DNA from: Candidatus Peribacter sp. UBA2144
Lineage (GTDB): Bacteria; Patescibacteriota; Gracilibacteria; Peribacterales; Peribacteraceae
DNA: 18,762 nucleotides
Assembly: GCA_002328295.1 (NCBI GenBank)
Contig: DCXE01000077.1
Coordinates: 1 to 18,762 of the forward strand
Direction: 5' to 3'
A program made the position numbers and the translations under genes. The notes under the pieces were generated by a model. It ran no database searches. It had not been told where the DNA came from and worked only from the letters and a program-made list of their open reading frames with translations. Shown here piece after piece: positions 6,058 to 13,261 of the stretch (positions are counted from its first letter, which is position 1; every line of letters starts with the position of its first letter).

Positions 6058-6186
6058 CAATTTTCAATTTAGAGTTTTCATTCAAAATCCAATTATCAAT
6101 GATCAATTCGCAAGCGATCAATATTGATTGATGAAAATTATAAATTGGGCCTTGAATGAAAATTGATAATTCTAAATTGAAAATTG
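6058..6186. repeat. Long inverted repeat built from heptamers (g)
   Basis: The outer arms 6058-6073 and 6171-6186 are 16-bp perfect inverted repeats. Further inward, 6075-6085 pairs with 6152-6162 (11 bp) and 6089-6094 with 6143-6148 (6 bp). Both arms consist of in-phase 7-bp words of the type TTTTCAA/CATTCAA. It lies between map and the membrane protein gene. Confidence 0.85.
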
Positions 6187-6193
6187 CCTTATT

Positions 6194-6940
6194 CTAAGCA
6201 ATAACATCACAACCCCCTTCCAGTACAAGTAGCGTATGCTCAAAGTGTGCGCAAAGAGCTTTGTCGGAAGTAGAAAGAGTCCAAGCATCCTCCCCTGCTT
6301 CAACGCTGTCGCTCCCCGCTGAAATAATAGGCTCGATTGCAAGAAGAGTGCCAGCAGGAATTTTTGGACCCGTGCCTGCGTCTCCCAAATTTGGAATGTC
6401 CGGGAACTGATGTAAGTTTTTTCCAAGTCCGTGTCCAGTCAGCGCTTTCACCGGATGAAACCCATCGGCTTCCGCAGTTTCTTGAATCAAAGCCGATATG
6501 TCCCCCACCCTCACTCCTTCGCGAAGTTTTTCAACAACTTTTTCTAAACACAACTTTGTGACACTCATTAGCTTCTTCGCATCTGAACTAATCTCTCCCG
6601 CAGCCGCAGTAAAACACGCATCAGTATAAAGCCCATCGAAAATGACTCCGCAATCGACCGATATTATGTCACCCTCTTTGAGCTGATGTTCTCCGGGAAT
6701 TCCATGTACACATTGTTCATTGACTGACGTGCATAGTGTTGAAGGAAAATTTCTATAGCCTTTGAATCCAGGAACCGCACCATGATCTCTAATAAATTTT
6801 TCCGCTGCTTGGTCTAACTCAAGCGTAGTTACTCCTGGGCTGACCATGCCTTCGACTAAATTTAAACAAGACCTAAGAATCTTTCCGCCCTTTCTAAGAG
6901 AATCTATCTCCTGCTCCGAGAATATTTGGAACTTAGACAT
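6194..6940 (-). CDS. map: Methionine aminopeptidase, type I
   Basis: This enzyme removes the N-terminal Met from new proteins in the cytosol and uses two metal ions. At 248 residues it is the type I size, without the type II insert. The five metal ligands are all present: Asp96 (SVDCG), Asp107 (YTDAC), His170 (TGHGLG), Glu203 (AIEPI) and Glu234 (AHFEHT). The conserved substrate-site His79 (CVHGIPG) is also present. The gene follows adk by 6 nt in the classic secY-adk-map order. There is no Shine-Dalgarno sequence before the ATG at 6940. Confidence 0.98.
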   Translation of the reverse strand: MSKFQIFSEQEIDSLRKGGKILRSCLNLVEGMVSPGVTTLELDQAAEKFIRDHGAVPGFKGYRNFPSTLCTSVNEQCVHGIPGEHQLKEGDIISVDCGVIFDGLYTDACFTAAAGEISSDAKKLMSVTKLCLEKVVEKLREGVRVGDISALIQETAEADGFHPVKALTGHGLGKNLHQFPDIPNLGDAGTGPKIPAGTLLAIEPIISAGSDSVEAGEDAWTLSTSDKALCAHFEHTLLVLEGGCDVIA

Positions 6941-6946
6941 ATTTAA

Positions 6947-7510
6947 TTATAAGTTTAGCGCTTCTTTGAGCCTGTCGTAAATTTCTTCTATCTTTCCCCC
7001 ACCATCAACCTCAATCACTTTGTTCTGGGATTTGTATTCTTCGATGACCGGCATTGTCTTTTCCTCAAACACAGACATTCTTTTGCGAATAACTGCCTCG
7101 TCCGCATCATCTTCCCTTCCCTCAATCTCTGCACGTTTGAGTATGCGTTGAATGCATGCCTCTTTGTTAACTTTGATTTCAACACACTTAAAATCACGAC
7201 CAACTTCGCTCATTATTTCGTTAAATCCACTTTTCTGATCCTTATCTCGCGGGATGCCATCAAAAAGAATTTTTTGGTCAGCAGGATAAGATTCAATCGC
7301 TTCTTTTACTACCCGCATGATAATATCAAGAGGAACCAATTTTCCTGCACTCATATACGACCTCACTGTTTCTCCCAATTCTGAGCCAGTTGCCTGTATT
7401 TTTCTAAGCTCTCCACCTGCCTCAAAAATATCGTAGCCAAACTCCTCAGCTAACTTTTTTGCTTGCGTTCCTTTTCCTGAGCCTTGGATTCCAAAAAAGA
7501 CGAGATCCAT
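6947..7510 (-). CDS. adk: Adenylate kinase, short-LID type
   Basis: This enzyme converts ATP + AMP to 2 ADP. It has 187 residues against about 215 for the long form. The P-loop GIQGSGKGTQ is at 8-17. FDGIPRDKDQ stands for the usual DGFPR motif. The LID (about 121-136, GREDDADEAVIRKR) is short and lacks the four-Cys zinc or beta-hairpin insert. The AMP-site segment reads AGGELRK where most have TGDxLR, a mild divergence. Its ATG shares one base with the secY stop (TAATG), so translation is coupled. Confidence 0.95.
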   Translation of the reverse strand: MDLVFFGIQGSGKGTQAKKLAEEFGYDIFEAGGELRKIQATGSELGETVRSYMSAGKLVPLDIIMRVVKEAIESYPADQKILFDGIPRDKDQKSGFNEIMSEVGRDFKCVEIKVNKEACIQRILKRAEIEGREDDADEAVIRKRMSVFEEKTMPVIEEYKSQNKVIEVDGGGKIEEIYDRLKEALNL

Positions 7511-8787
7511 TATACGAGCTTATCGTAATCATGTGCCAAAAGCTGTGCATTTATTTGTCTGATTAGTTCCATAACAACTCCAACCACAATAATCAGTCCT
7601 GATCCAGAGATTATTAGATCCTGCGAACTAAGCGCAGAGTACTTTGTAAAGATAAGAGGCATGATCGCAACGAGCCCCAAGAATGTACCTCCCCATAAGT
7701 TGAGTCTGTTTGAAGTTTTCTTTAGAACTTCTGCTGTTTGTTTGCCTGGTCGAATTCCGGGGATGAATCCCCCGCGTTTTTGAATAGTATCTGCAATATC
7801 ATCCGGCCTGAAGGTTACGGATACATAGAAATACGTAAAGCCCATCACAAGCAAGAAGTATATGATTATGTACGGTATAGACGGACTTGAAGGATTGACG
7901 TAGGTAGTTATAAGTCCAACAATTTTGCTGAAGCGTGGAGCTGTGGACAAGAACTGGGCGATAATCGCTGGAAGTGTAATCAAAGAAATTGCGAAGATGA
8001 TTGGAATCATTCCGGCTTGGTTTAATCTAATCGGGATACCTCCCTGAACACCCCTGCCTGCTCCCTGATTTGCGTAAGTTATTGGAATCAAACGGTGGGC
8101 ATCTGTGAATAATACAACTGCAACAAGCGTCGCAAGAGAAACAATGCAGAATAGATAGAAAGCACCCATCTTTCCTTCGCCTGCTATGAAGAGCGAACTT
8201 AAGACTGCAGGAATACCAGAGACGATCCCTGTGAAGATGATGAGTGAGATTCCATTGCCGATTCCCTTTTCTGTAATCAGCTCTCCCAACCACATAATGA
8301 AGAGTGAACCTGTTGTCACAAAAAGCATTGGAGCCAAAACCGCCGGGAAACTAAGGTTGATTAGATTTGCTCCGCCACGACTGAGGAGTATCAGGAATCC
8401 GTAGCTTTGTACAAATGCAAGCGGAACAGTTAGATAACGCGTGTAGCGGTTGATCTGTTGCTGACCCGATTGCCCCTCCTTTTGCATGGCCTCGAGTTTC
8501 GGGAAAATAACCGTGCTTAATTGCATTATGATTGAAGCATTGATGTACGGAGAAAGCCCGAGAAGTACTATCGAAAAGTTGTCGATTGAACCTCCCGTAA
8601 GCGCGGCAAAGACTCCAACTACTCCGGAGCCTCCGCGAGAACCCAGGAATTCACGCAAAGCAAAAGGATCTGTTCCGGGAACTGTAATGTGCGCCGCAAT
8701 GCGGTAAACAAGTAATATTCCCAACGTAAACAGGATTCTTTTTCGTAAGGCTTCTGAATGCCAGAGTTGTTTCAAGTAGGTAAACAT
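7510..8787 (-). CDS. secY: Protein translocase subunit SecY
   Basis: This is the central pore of the Sec translocon in the cytoplasmic membrane. At 425 residues it is slightly short of the E. coli 443. It shows about ten hydrophobic segments, an N-terminal RILFTLGILLVYRIAAHITVPG, the loop IRLNQAGMIPIIFA and the cytosolic loop GGFIPGIRPGKQTAEVL (near residue 340). It follows rplO by 17 nt and leads into adk. Confidence 0.98.
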   Translation of the reverse strand: MFTYLKQLWHSEALRKRILFTLGILLVYRIAAHITVPGTDPFALREFLGSRGGSGVVGVFAALTGGSIDNFSIVLLGLSPYINASIIMQLSTVIFPKLEAMQKEGQSGQQQINRYTRYLTVPLAFVQSYGFLILLSRGGANLINLSFPAVLAPMLFVTTGSLFIMWLGELITEKGIGNGISLIIFTGIVSGIPAVLSSLFIAGEGKMGAFYLFCIVSLATLVAVVLFTDAHRLIPITYANQGAGRGVQGGIPIRLNQAGMIPIIFAISLITLPAIIAQFLSTAPRFSKIVGLITTYVNPSSPSIPYIIIYFLLVMGFTYFYVSVTFRPDDIADTIQKRGGFIPGIRPGKQTAEVLKKTSNRLNLWGGTFLGLVAIMPLIFTKYSALSSQDLIISGSGLIIVVGVVMELIRQINAQLLAHDYDKLV

Positions 8788-8804
8788 CGGGGGTAGTATG
8801 CAGT

Positions 8805-9242
8805 TTAATTCTCAATTTTAATAGACCCCCCAGCCTTCTCTACGGCTTCTTTCGCACTTTTGGATACTGCATTAATTGTCAAAGCATATTTTCCTTCCAC
8901 TTCTCCTCTGCCAAGCAGTTTAACTGGCTTTCTTGTTCTGATGAGCCTGGCTTTCTTGAGTGCAGAAATGTCATAAGAGCCTGCGGGTATCTTTTTTAAG
9001 TCTCCCAAATTAAAAACTTCGTATTCCTTTTTGTTAGGATTTCTAAACCCTCCGAGCTTTGGTTGTCTTAGCAAAATTGAAGTCTGGCCTCCTTCGAATC
9101 CAAAATTACGTCCTCTGCCCGCTCTAGATTGCTGGCCTTTTGTTCCACTACCTGCAGTTGTGCCTTTTCCGGCGCTATTGCCCCTTCCTACACGCGTACG
9201 CTTCTTTCTGGACCCTTTGGCGGATGAAAGCTTATTAAGCAT
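8805..9242 (-). CDS. rplO: Ribosomal protein uL15 (L15)
   Basis: This large-subunit assembly protein has 145 residues, the normal length. The start at 9242 gives MLNKLSSAKGSRKKRTRVGRG, the family N-terminus. The frame extends to 9317, but that would overlap the start of the opposite-strand gene. The Gly/Arg-rich N-terminus with SAGKGTTAGSGTKGQ-SRAG and the C-terminal domain ending in VEKAGGSIKI are typical. It does not directly follow rpsE or rpmD. A divergent gene begins 69 nt upstream, so rplO needs a promoter in that space or inside the neighbour; I see none that is convincing. Confidence 0.97.
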   Translation of the reverse strand: MLNKLSSAKGSRKKRTRVGRGNSAGKGTTAGSGTKGQQSRAGRGRNFGFEGGQTSILLRQPKLGGFRNPNKKEYEVFNLGDLKKIPAGSYDISALKKARLIRTRKPVKLLGRGEVEGKYALTINAVSKSAKEAVEKAGGSIKIEN

Positions 9243-9295
9243 CTGGAAGATGTTAGTGAGTGAAGTGGGGAGATACAAGTAAATATGTGGTTTTT

Positions 9296-9304
9296 TGCTA
9301 CAAT
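9296..9304 (+). promoter_or_regulatory. Extended -10 promoter of the SLH+CAP gene
   Basis: TGC-TACAAT (9296-9304) is an extended -10 box. No good -35 box is found at 16-18 bp. Start of transcription would fall at about 9311, one base from the ATG at 9312, which predicts a leaderless mRNA. The same TGC-TATAAT form is seen at 242-250. Confidence 0.55.
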
Positions 9305-9311
9305 ATAGTAC

Positions 9312-10466
9312 ATGCAAAAGTGGTTTGTTGCCGTCCTTGCAACAATAGCCTTATCTGCCGGCGTTCTAAGTACAGTATACGCTGCTTTATCTACACTTAA
9401 TTACCTTACTCGAGCTGAAGCTTGCGAGCTTTTACTTAGAGCAAGTAGAGAAAACGTGCCAATCCTTGAAGACAATGAATATGATTTTCCTGACGTTTTT
9501 GGAACTCCAGAAGAAACTAAATATATTTATTACGCCGCCGAAGTTGGAATGATCAACTCCAATCCTGAGAGAGGTTTGATATTCCCCTACAGATCTGTAT
9601 CTCGAGCTGAGTTCTTAAAAATGCTGACAGTGGCATTTGAACTTGAGTACAATCTTCCCCATGAATTTACCGATATTGAATCCGATGCTTGGTACAAAAA
9701 ATACATAGGTGCTGCAGGCTATTACGATATGTTCGTGGATGCTACCCAGCAACTGACTCTAAAGCCCAACTTGCGTGTTTCTGAGGGTACTGCAAGGGTT
9801 GCGCTCGAAAAGCTGTATAAGAAAGAGCCCTCCCGTAAGCCAAAAAACTTCTCTTTTAAAAAATCGAAGGCTTCTTCGGAAAAAGCCAAACCAGCATCCT
9901 CCCCGTCAGCGGTAAAGCTAGCCATTAGGAACTTGTTTAAGAAAAAAGGTGGCACTCGTCCGGATAAAGCTCGCCATGAGATAATAGATTTGGTTAATGA
10001 AGAACGAAATAAAGAGGGACTAGACGCATTAAGTCATAATTTGAGGCTTCGAAGATCCGCGCAAAAACATGCAAAAGATATGCATGAACGCCGTTACTTT
10101 AGCCACGTAACTCCGGAAGGCGTTGATTATATAGACCGAATAAAAGCCGCAGGTTATTTAGATCTCGACCAATCTGAATGCGGATGTACTGATGTGTTTA
10201 ACATGCGAGCCTTGATCGAAACGAACAGAACAGAAACAACTCCAAACAGTACAATTGCTGAAACTGAAATATGCCGATGTCGACCCAAATTTGCAGTTGG
10301 GGAAAATATTGCAGTAGGACAATTAACTCCGAAAGAGGTAATGAAAGATTGGATGAATTCACCGGGACATCGCAAAAACATTTTGCATTCGGAGTTTGCA
10401 GAAATTGGAATTGGATTGTTCGGGGATTATTGGGTGCAGAATTTTGGAAGGATGGATGTCGATTAG
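9312..10466 (+). CDS. Secreted SLH + CAP (SCP/PR-1-like) domain protein
   Basis: This 384-residue envelope protein has a signal peptide (1 to about 24, cleavage near VYA-A). Two S-layer-homology-like repeats follow (about 30-105 and 106-170, with LTRAEACELL and VSRAEFLKML). A Lys/Ser/Pro linker covers about 171-215. The C-terminal CAP domain (about 220-380) holds His265 (YFSHVTPEG), Glu331 (GENIAVG) and His353 (SPGHRKNIL), the usual CAP cavity residues. A region of about 40 residues with Cys290, 292, 321 and 323 interrupts the domain. The SLH part suggests attachment to the cell wall or S-layer; the CAP role is unknown. It is antisense to the ribosomal string and sits in place of rpmD. Confidence 0.9.
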   Translation: MQKWFVAVLATIALSAGVLSTVYAALSTLNYLTRAEACELLLRASRENVPILEDNEYDFPDVFGTPEETKYIYYAAEVGMINSNPERGLIFPYRSVSRAEFLKMLTVAFELEYNLPHEFTDIESDAWYKKYIGAAGYYDMFVDATQQLTLKPNLRVSEGTARVALEKLYKKEPSRKPKNFSFKKSKASSEKAKPASSPSAVKLAIRNLFKKKGGTRPDKARHEIIDLVNEERNKEGLDALSHNLRLRRSAQKHAKDMHERRYFSHVTPEGVDYIDRIKAAGYLDLDQSECGCTDVFNMRALIETNRTETTPNSTIAETEICRCRPKFAVGENIAVGQLTPKEVMKDWMNSPGHRKNILHSEFAEIGIGLFGDYWVQNFGRMDVD

Positions 10467-10467
10467 G

Positions 10468-10561
10468 TTTGCTGGTTTTTGGTTTTTTGTTGTTAATTTC
10501 CTCGATACTAGAGCTACTGACTACATCTCAACCGAAAACTAATAACTAATAACCAATCAAC
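10468..10561. repeat. Heptamer arrays (h) between two convergent genes
   Basis: The left array is TTTGCTG, GTTTTTG, GTTTTTT, GTTGTTA (10468-10495). The right array is GAAAACT, AATAACT, AATAACC, AATCAAC (10534-10561). The right array is close to the reverse complement of the left, so the 108-nt gap can fold into a hairpin between the two stop codons. It could act as a two-way terminator. Confidence 0.65.
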
Positions 10562-10574
10562 TTCTTAAGTGTAC

Positions 10575-11084
10575 TTAAAGCGAAGCCAGAGTTCTACCAA
10601 ATTCTTCAGCTGAGGCTGGTCCGTTCGCAGTAACTATCTTTCCGTCTACCGTGATGTCCTGACCTGTGTATATCGCATCATATTTTTCCAATTCATGCTG
10701 TTGTTCACCTCCTGAATCCCAAACTGTTGCCTTCTTTCCTCCAAGAACTTTAGCTTTGGCTAAAATTAGAGGGGCTATGCATATTGCGCCAAGCGGCTTT
10801 CCCGCTCTGACTGTTTCATGTGCGATGTTTAAAGCTGAAGAATCTGATATTAAAGAAAAAGCTCCGGGCCCTCCTATAAAACCCACTCGATCAAAGTCAT
10901 TTAAATTAACGTCTTTGAGTGCAACCTCCGCTTCTTCTGTTGCACCAAGCTTGCCCAAGCACGAGCCGGCTTCTGAGCTTGCAAGTACAACCTCAAATCC
11001 TGCATTGACCAAACCATCTCTGGTTCCATTTAATTCCATATCTTGAAATCCGTCTTTGGCGATTATGAGGAGTGCCTTTTTCAT
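10575..11084 (-). CDS. DJ-1/PfpI superfamily protein
   Basis: This is a 169-residue cytosolic flavodoxin-like protein. The nucleophile elbow is GAICIAP with Cys102, the conserved Glu is Glu17 (FQDMELNG), and GGPGA is at 71-75. The residue after Cys is Ile rather than the His of PfpI proteases, so it is more like the DJ-1/YajL group, whose activity is debated (glyoxalase/deglycase or redox chaperone claims). His130 could serve as the third catalytic residue. It starts 23 nt after the rpsE stop on the same strand, so it is probably co-transcribed with it. It interrupts the spc gene order. Confidence 0.92.
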   Translation of the reverse strand: MKKALLIIAKDGFQDMELNGTRDGLVNAGFEVVLASSEAGSCLGKLGATEEAEVALKDVNLNDFDRVGFIGGPGAFSLISDSSALNIAHETVRAGKPLGAICIAPLILAKAKVLGGKKATVWDSGGEQQHELEKYDAIYTGQDITVDGKIVTANGPASAEEFGRTLASL

Positions 11085-11107
11085 ATGCCAATTATATCAA
11101 TTTCCAA

Positions 11108-11776
11108 CTATTTAACCAGATTTCCCTCCTGATCAATATCCTTCTTGCTAACTTCCGTAACTCCCAAGCCCTCCTCCTCCAAAACCTCTCTATCCTGTGC
11201 CGCACCGGCAAATTCTTTATCAATATCCTTGATAGCCTTTTTCTGCTTTTCTTTTGATCCACCTTCTTCAGACGAAGCATCAACATCAACTGCCGTGCCT
11301 CTAAGTCTTTTAAGAGCTTTTATAGTCGCTTGCGCGTTTACCAGCTTGTTGGAAGTACCATACTGCTTGGACAGAACATTCTGTACTCCGGCATGCTCCA
11401 AAACAACACGCAAAGCTCCACCTGCAATTATTCCGGTACCTTCACGCGCAGGAACTATTCTGATTCGCGCGGCTTTGAACTTGTGATCAACTTCATGCGG
11501 AATGGTACCGTTAACAATTGGAATTTTGATCATATTTTTTTTTGCCGTAGAAGCTGCTTTCTGTACTGCCGACTGAACCTCCGCAGCCTTCCCTGTTCCC
11601 AAGCCTACTTTTCCTTTTTTATTTCCAGTAACAACAACTGCACGGAACCTGAGCCTTCGTCCTCCTTTCACGACGCGTGTAACGCGATCAACACTGAGCG
11701 TTGTTTCTTCGAACTCCTTCGGCTCTCGCTTGGAGCGATCTTTTCTTTTGCGGTCTGGACGGGAAGTCTTTGGCAT
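11108..11776 (-). CDS. rpsE: Ribosomal protein uS5 (S5) with C-terminal extension
   Basis: This protein is involved in decoding accuracy and mRNA unwinding at the entry channel. It has 222 residues against about 166. The double-stranded-RNA-binding-like N-domain (about 24-90, VTRVVKGGRRLRFRAVVV) and the C-domain (REGTGIIAGGALRVVLEHAGV, about 110-130) are intact. From about residue 168 on, a charged Glu/Lys/Asp tail is added. It follows rplR after 30 nt of AT-rich heptamers. The gene usually next, rpmD, is absent, and a DJ-1-like gene takes its place. Confidence 0.97.
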   Translation of the reverse strand: MPKTSRPDRKRKDRSKREPKEFEETTLSVDRVTRVVKGGRRLRFRAVVVTGNKKGKVGLGTGKAAEVQSAVQKAASTAKKNMIKIPIVNGTIPHEVDHKFKAARIRIVPAREGTGIIAGGALRVVLEHAGVQNVLSKQYGTSNKLVNAQATIKALKRLRGTAVDVDASSEEGGSKEKQKKAIKDIDKEFAGAAQDREVLEEEGLGVTEVSKKDIDQEGNLVK

Positions 11777-11789
11777 AAAAATTAATTGA

Positions 11790-11817
11790 GAATTTAAATT
11801 TAAGAATTAAAATTTAA
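11790..11817. repeat. Heptamer array (i), GAATTAA/AATTTAA words
   Basis: Four in-phase 7-bp units, GAATTTA, AATTTAA, GAATTAA, AATTTAA, cover the rpsE-rplR gap and the last codons of rplR. The array is short and AT-rich, so chance is not excluded. Confidence 0.5.
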
Positions 11818-12151
11818 GGCCTCCATCTCTTGCTGCATCAGCAAGCGCTTTAACTCGGCCATGATAAGCATAAGCATTGCGATCAAATACAATTTCGGAG
11901 ATTTTCTTAGTTCTGGCTTTCTTCGCAATCAACTCACCCAGCTTCTTTGCCCCGTCAGAATTCGGCTTAGCCTTTGCCTCTTTTGTACTTGCCTGAAGCA
12001 CAGTCTTTCCAGATGTATCATCAATTAATTGAACTGTAATTCGAGTCATTGAACGATATACAGACATGCGTGGGCATTCTGCGGTTCCACTGACTTTGGA
12101 ACGAATACGATTCTTTCTTCTTAGCCGATCCTGTAATTTTTTGGGTAACAT
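11807..12151 (-). CDS. rplR: Ribosomal protein uL18 (L18)
   Basis: This protein binds 5S rRNA in the central protuberance. It has 114 residues, the normal length, with no extension. The Arg-rich N-terminus (RLRRKNRIRSKVSG), PRMSVYRSMTRITVQLIDD and the C-terminal FDRNAYAYHGRVKALADAARDGGLKF are all typical. It lies 20 nt after rplF. Its last codons overlap an AT-rich heptamer array. Confidence 0.98.
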   Translation of the reverse strand: MLPKKLQDRLRRKNRIRSKVSGTAECPRMSVYRSMTRITVQLIDDTSGKTVLQASTKEAKAKPNSDGAKKLGELIAKKARTKKISEIVFDRNAYAYHGRVKALADAARDGGLKF

Positions 12152-12171
12152 AGCAATTTAAGTGACAGATT

Positions 12172-12723
12172 TTATTCAGCTTTGGCGGCTGCTTTACCGA
12201 CCTTGCGAATTATAACTTCATCTATATATTTGACTCCTTTTCCTTTGTAAGGTTCCGGTGGACGATATGAACGGATAACTGCGGCAGATTGTCCTACCAA
12301 CTGCTTGTCTATCCCTTTTATAATAAGCAGATTTTTGTTCTTCTCGTCCTGAGTAATTTCAATCCCTTCCGGAATCTGGTAATCGATTGGATGAGAATGA
12401 CCGAGATTCAATGTAAGAACCTTGCCCTTTGCCTGCGCTTTGTAACCAACTCCGATTATTTCAAGCTTCTTCTCGTACCCTTCGCTAACCCCTTGGACCA
12501 TATTCGCAACCAACTGGCGAGTCAGACCGTGACGAGCTCTGGATTCTGAATCATCATTTTTGCGCTCAACAATTACATTATCACCGTCAACTTTAACAAT
12601 GACTTCTGGCAGATGTGCGTAACTGAGTTCTCCTTTGGGCCCTTTGACCTTTATTACATTACCGGAGATCTCGACTGTTACGCCGGATGGAATCGCCACT
12701 GGTTTCTTCCCTATTCTTGACAT
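12172..12723 (-). CDS. rplF: Ribosomal protein uL6 (L6)
   Basis: This protein lies near the factor-binding site of the large subunit. It has 183 residues, close to the usual 177-180. It starts MSRIGKKPVAIPSGV, has two repeated alpha/beta domains (about 1-80 and 81-175), and carries the signature PEPYKGKGVKYIDEVIIRK near the C-terminus. It is separated from rpsH by 144 nt, the longest intra-spc gap here apart from the insertion, and that gap is filled by a heptamer array. Confidence 0.98.
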   Translation of the reverse strand: MSRIGKKPVAIPSGVTVEISGNVIKVKGPKGELSYAHLPEVIVKVDGDNVIVERKNDDSESRARHGLTRQLVANMVQGVSEGYEKKLEIIGVGYKAQAKGKVLTLNLGHSHPIDYQIPEGIEITQDEKNKNLLIIKGIDKQLVGQSAAVIRSYRPPEPYKGKGVKYIDEVIIRKVGKAAAKAE

Positions 12724-12757
12724 GATTAGCGTAGTAATAGTAATAAGTGCAACTTAC

Positions 12758-12834
12758 AGTCGCTGGTCGCTGGTCGCTGGTCGCTGGTCCACTGCAATCT
12801 GACTAGTGACGAGTGACAAGTGACCAGTGACCCC
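12758..12834. repeat. Heptamer array (j), GGTCGCT/AGTGACN, eleven units
   Basis: Eleven 7-bp units run in exact phase: AGTCGCT, GGTCGCT three times, GGTCCAC, TGCAATC, TGACTAG, TGACGAG, TGACAAG, TGACCAG, TGACCCC. The left half (GGTCGCT) is the approximate reverse complement of the right half (AGTGACC). This is the clearest array in the window. Confidence 0.9.
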
Positions 12835-12867
12835 CAAGCCGAAAAATGAATGAAAGAATACATAATA

Positions 12868-13257
12868 TTATGAAACAGTACATAACACTTCTCCTCCGAT
12901 TTTCTTTTCACGCGCTTCCTTATCAGTCAAAAGTCCTTGGCTGGTTGTAATAATTGCCATTCCGAAACCTCTGAGGACAGGCTTAAGCTCAGATACGTTT
13001 TGATATACCCGTCTTCCAGGTTTGGAAATGCGCTTGAGTTCGAGTGTTGGCTTATCGGGAACAAAACTAACTGTCATTTCCTTGTGTGGGTCATCTCCAC
13101 TAACAATTATATCATTGATCCATCCATTGTCGCGCAAAATTTCACAGAGCTGTTCTTTCATTCTGGACCAAGGAATGCAACATTCTGAATGTCTAGCTTT
13201 CTGAGCATTGCGCATTCGGGTTAGTAAGTCGCCTATGGGGTCGGTTACGTAAGTCAT
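12868..13257 (-). CDS. rpsH: Ribosomal protein uS8 (S8)
   Basis: This is a primary 16S-binding protein and, in E. coli, the translational repressor of the spc operon. It has 129 residues, the normal length. The start at 13257 gives MTYVTDPIGDLLTRMRNAQ. The open frame reaches 13419, but that part would overlap rpsN. The C-terminal LRGFGMAIITTSQGLLTDKEAREKKIGGEVLC region carries the conserved Ser-Thr-Ser/Thr-Thr-Ser RNA-binding loop. It begins 4 nt after the rpsN stop. Confidence 0.98.
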   Translation of the reverse strand: MTYVTDPIGDLLTRMRNAQKARHSECCIPWSRMKEQLCEILRDNGWINDIIVSGDDPHKEMTVSFVPDKPTLELKRISKPGRRVYQNVSELKPVLRGFGMAIITTSQGLLTDKEAREKKIGGEVLCTVS

Positions 13258-13261
13258 ATTA

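Noticed and set aside
9302..9330. Minus-strand TATATT (9307-9302) as the rplO promoter
   Set aside because: The -35 region reads CAACAA, there is no extended -10, and the site overlaps the plus-strand promoter; too weak to list.
12758..12834. Possible CRISPR array
   Set aside because: The units are 7 bp with no spacers and no cas genes nearby.
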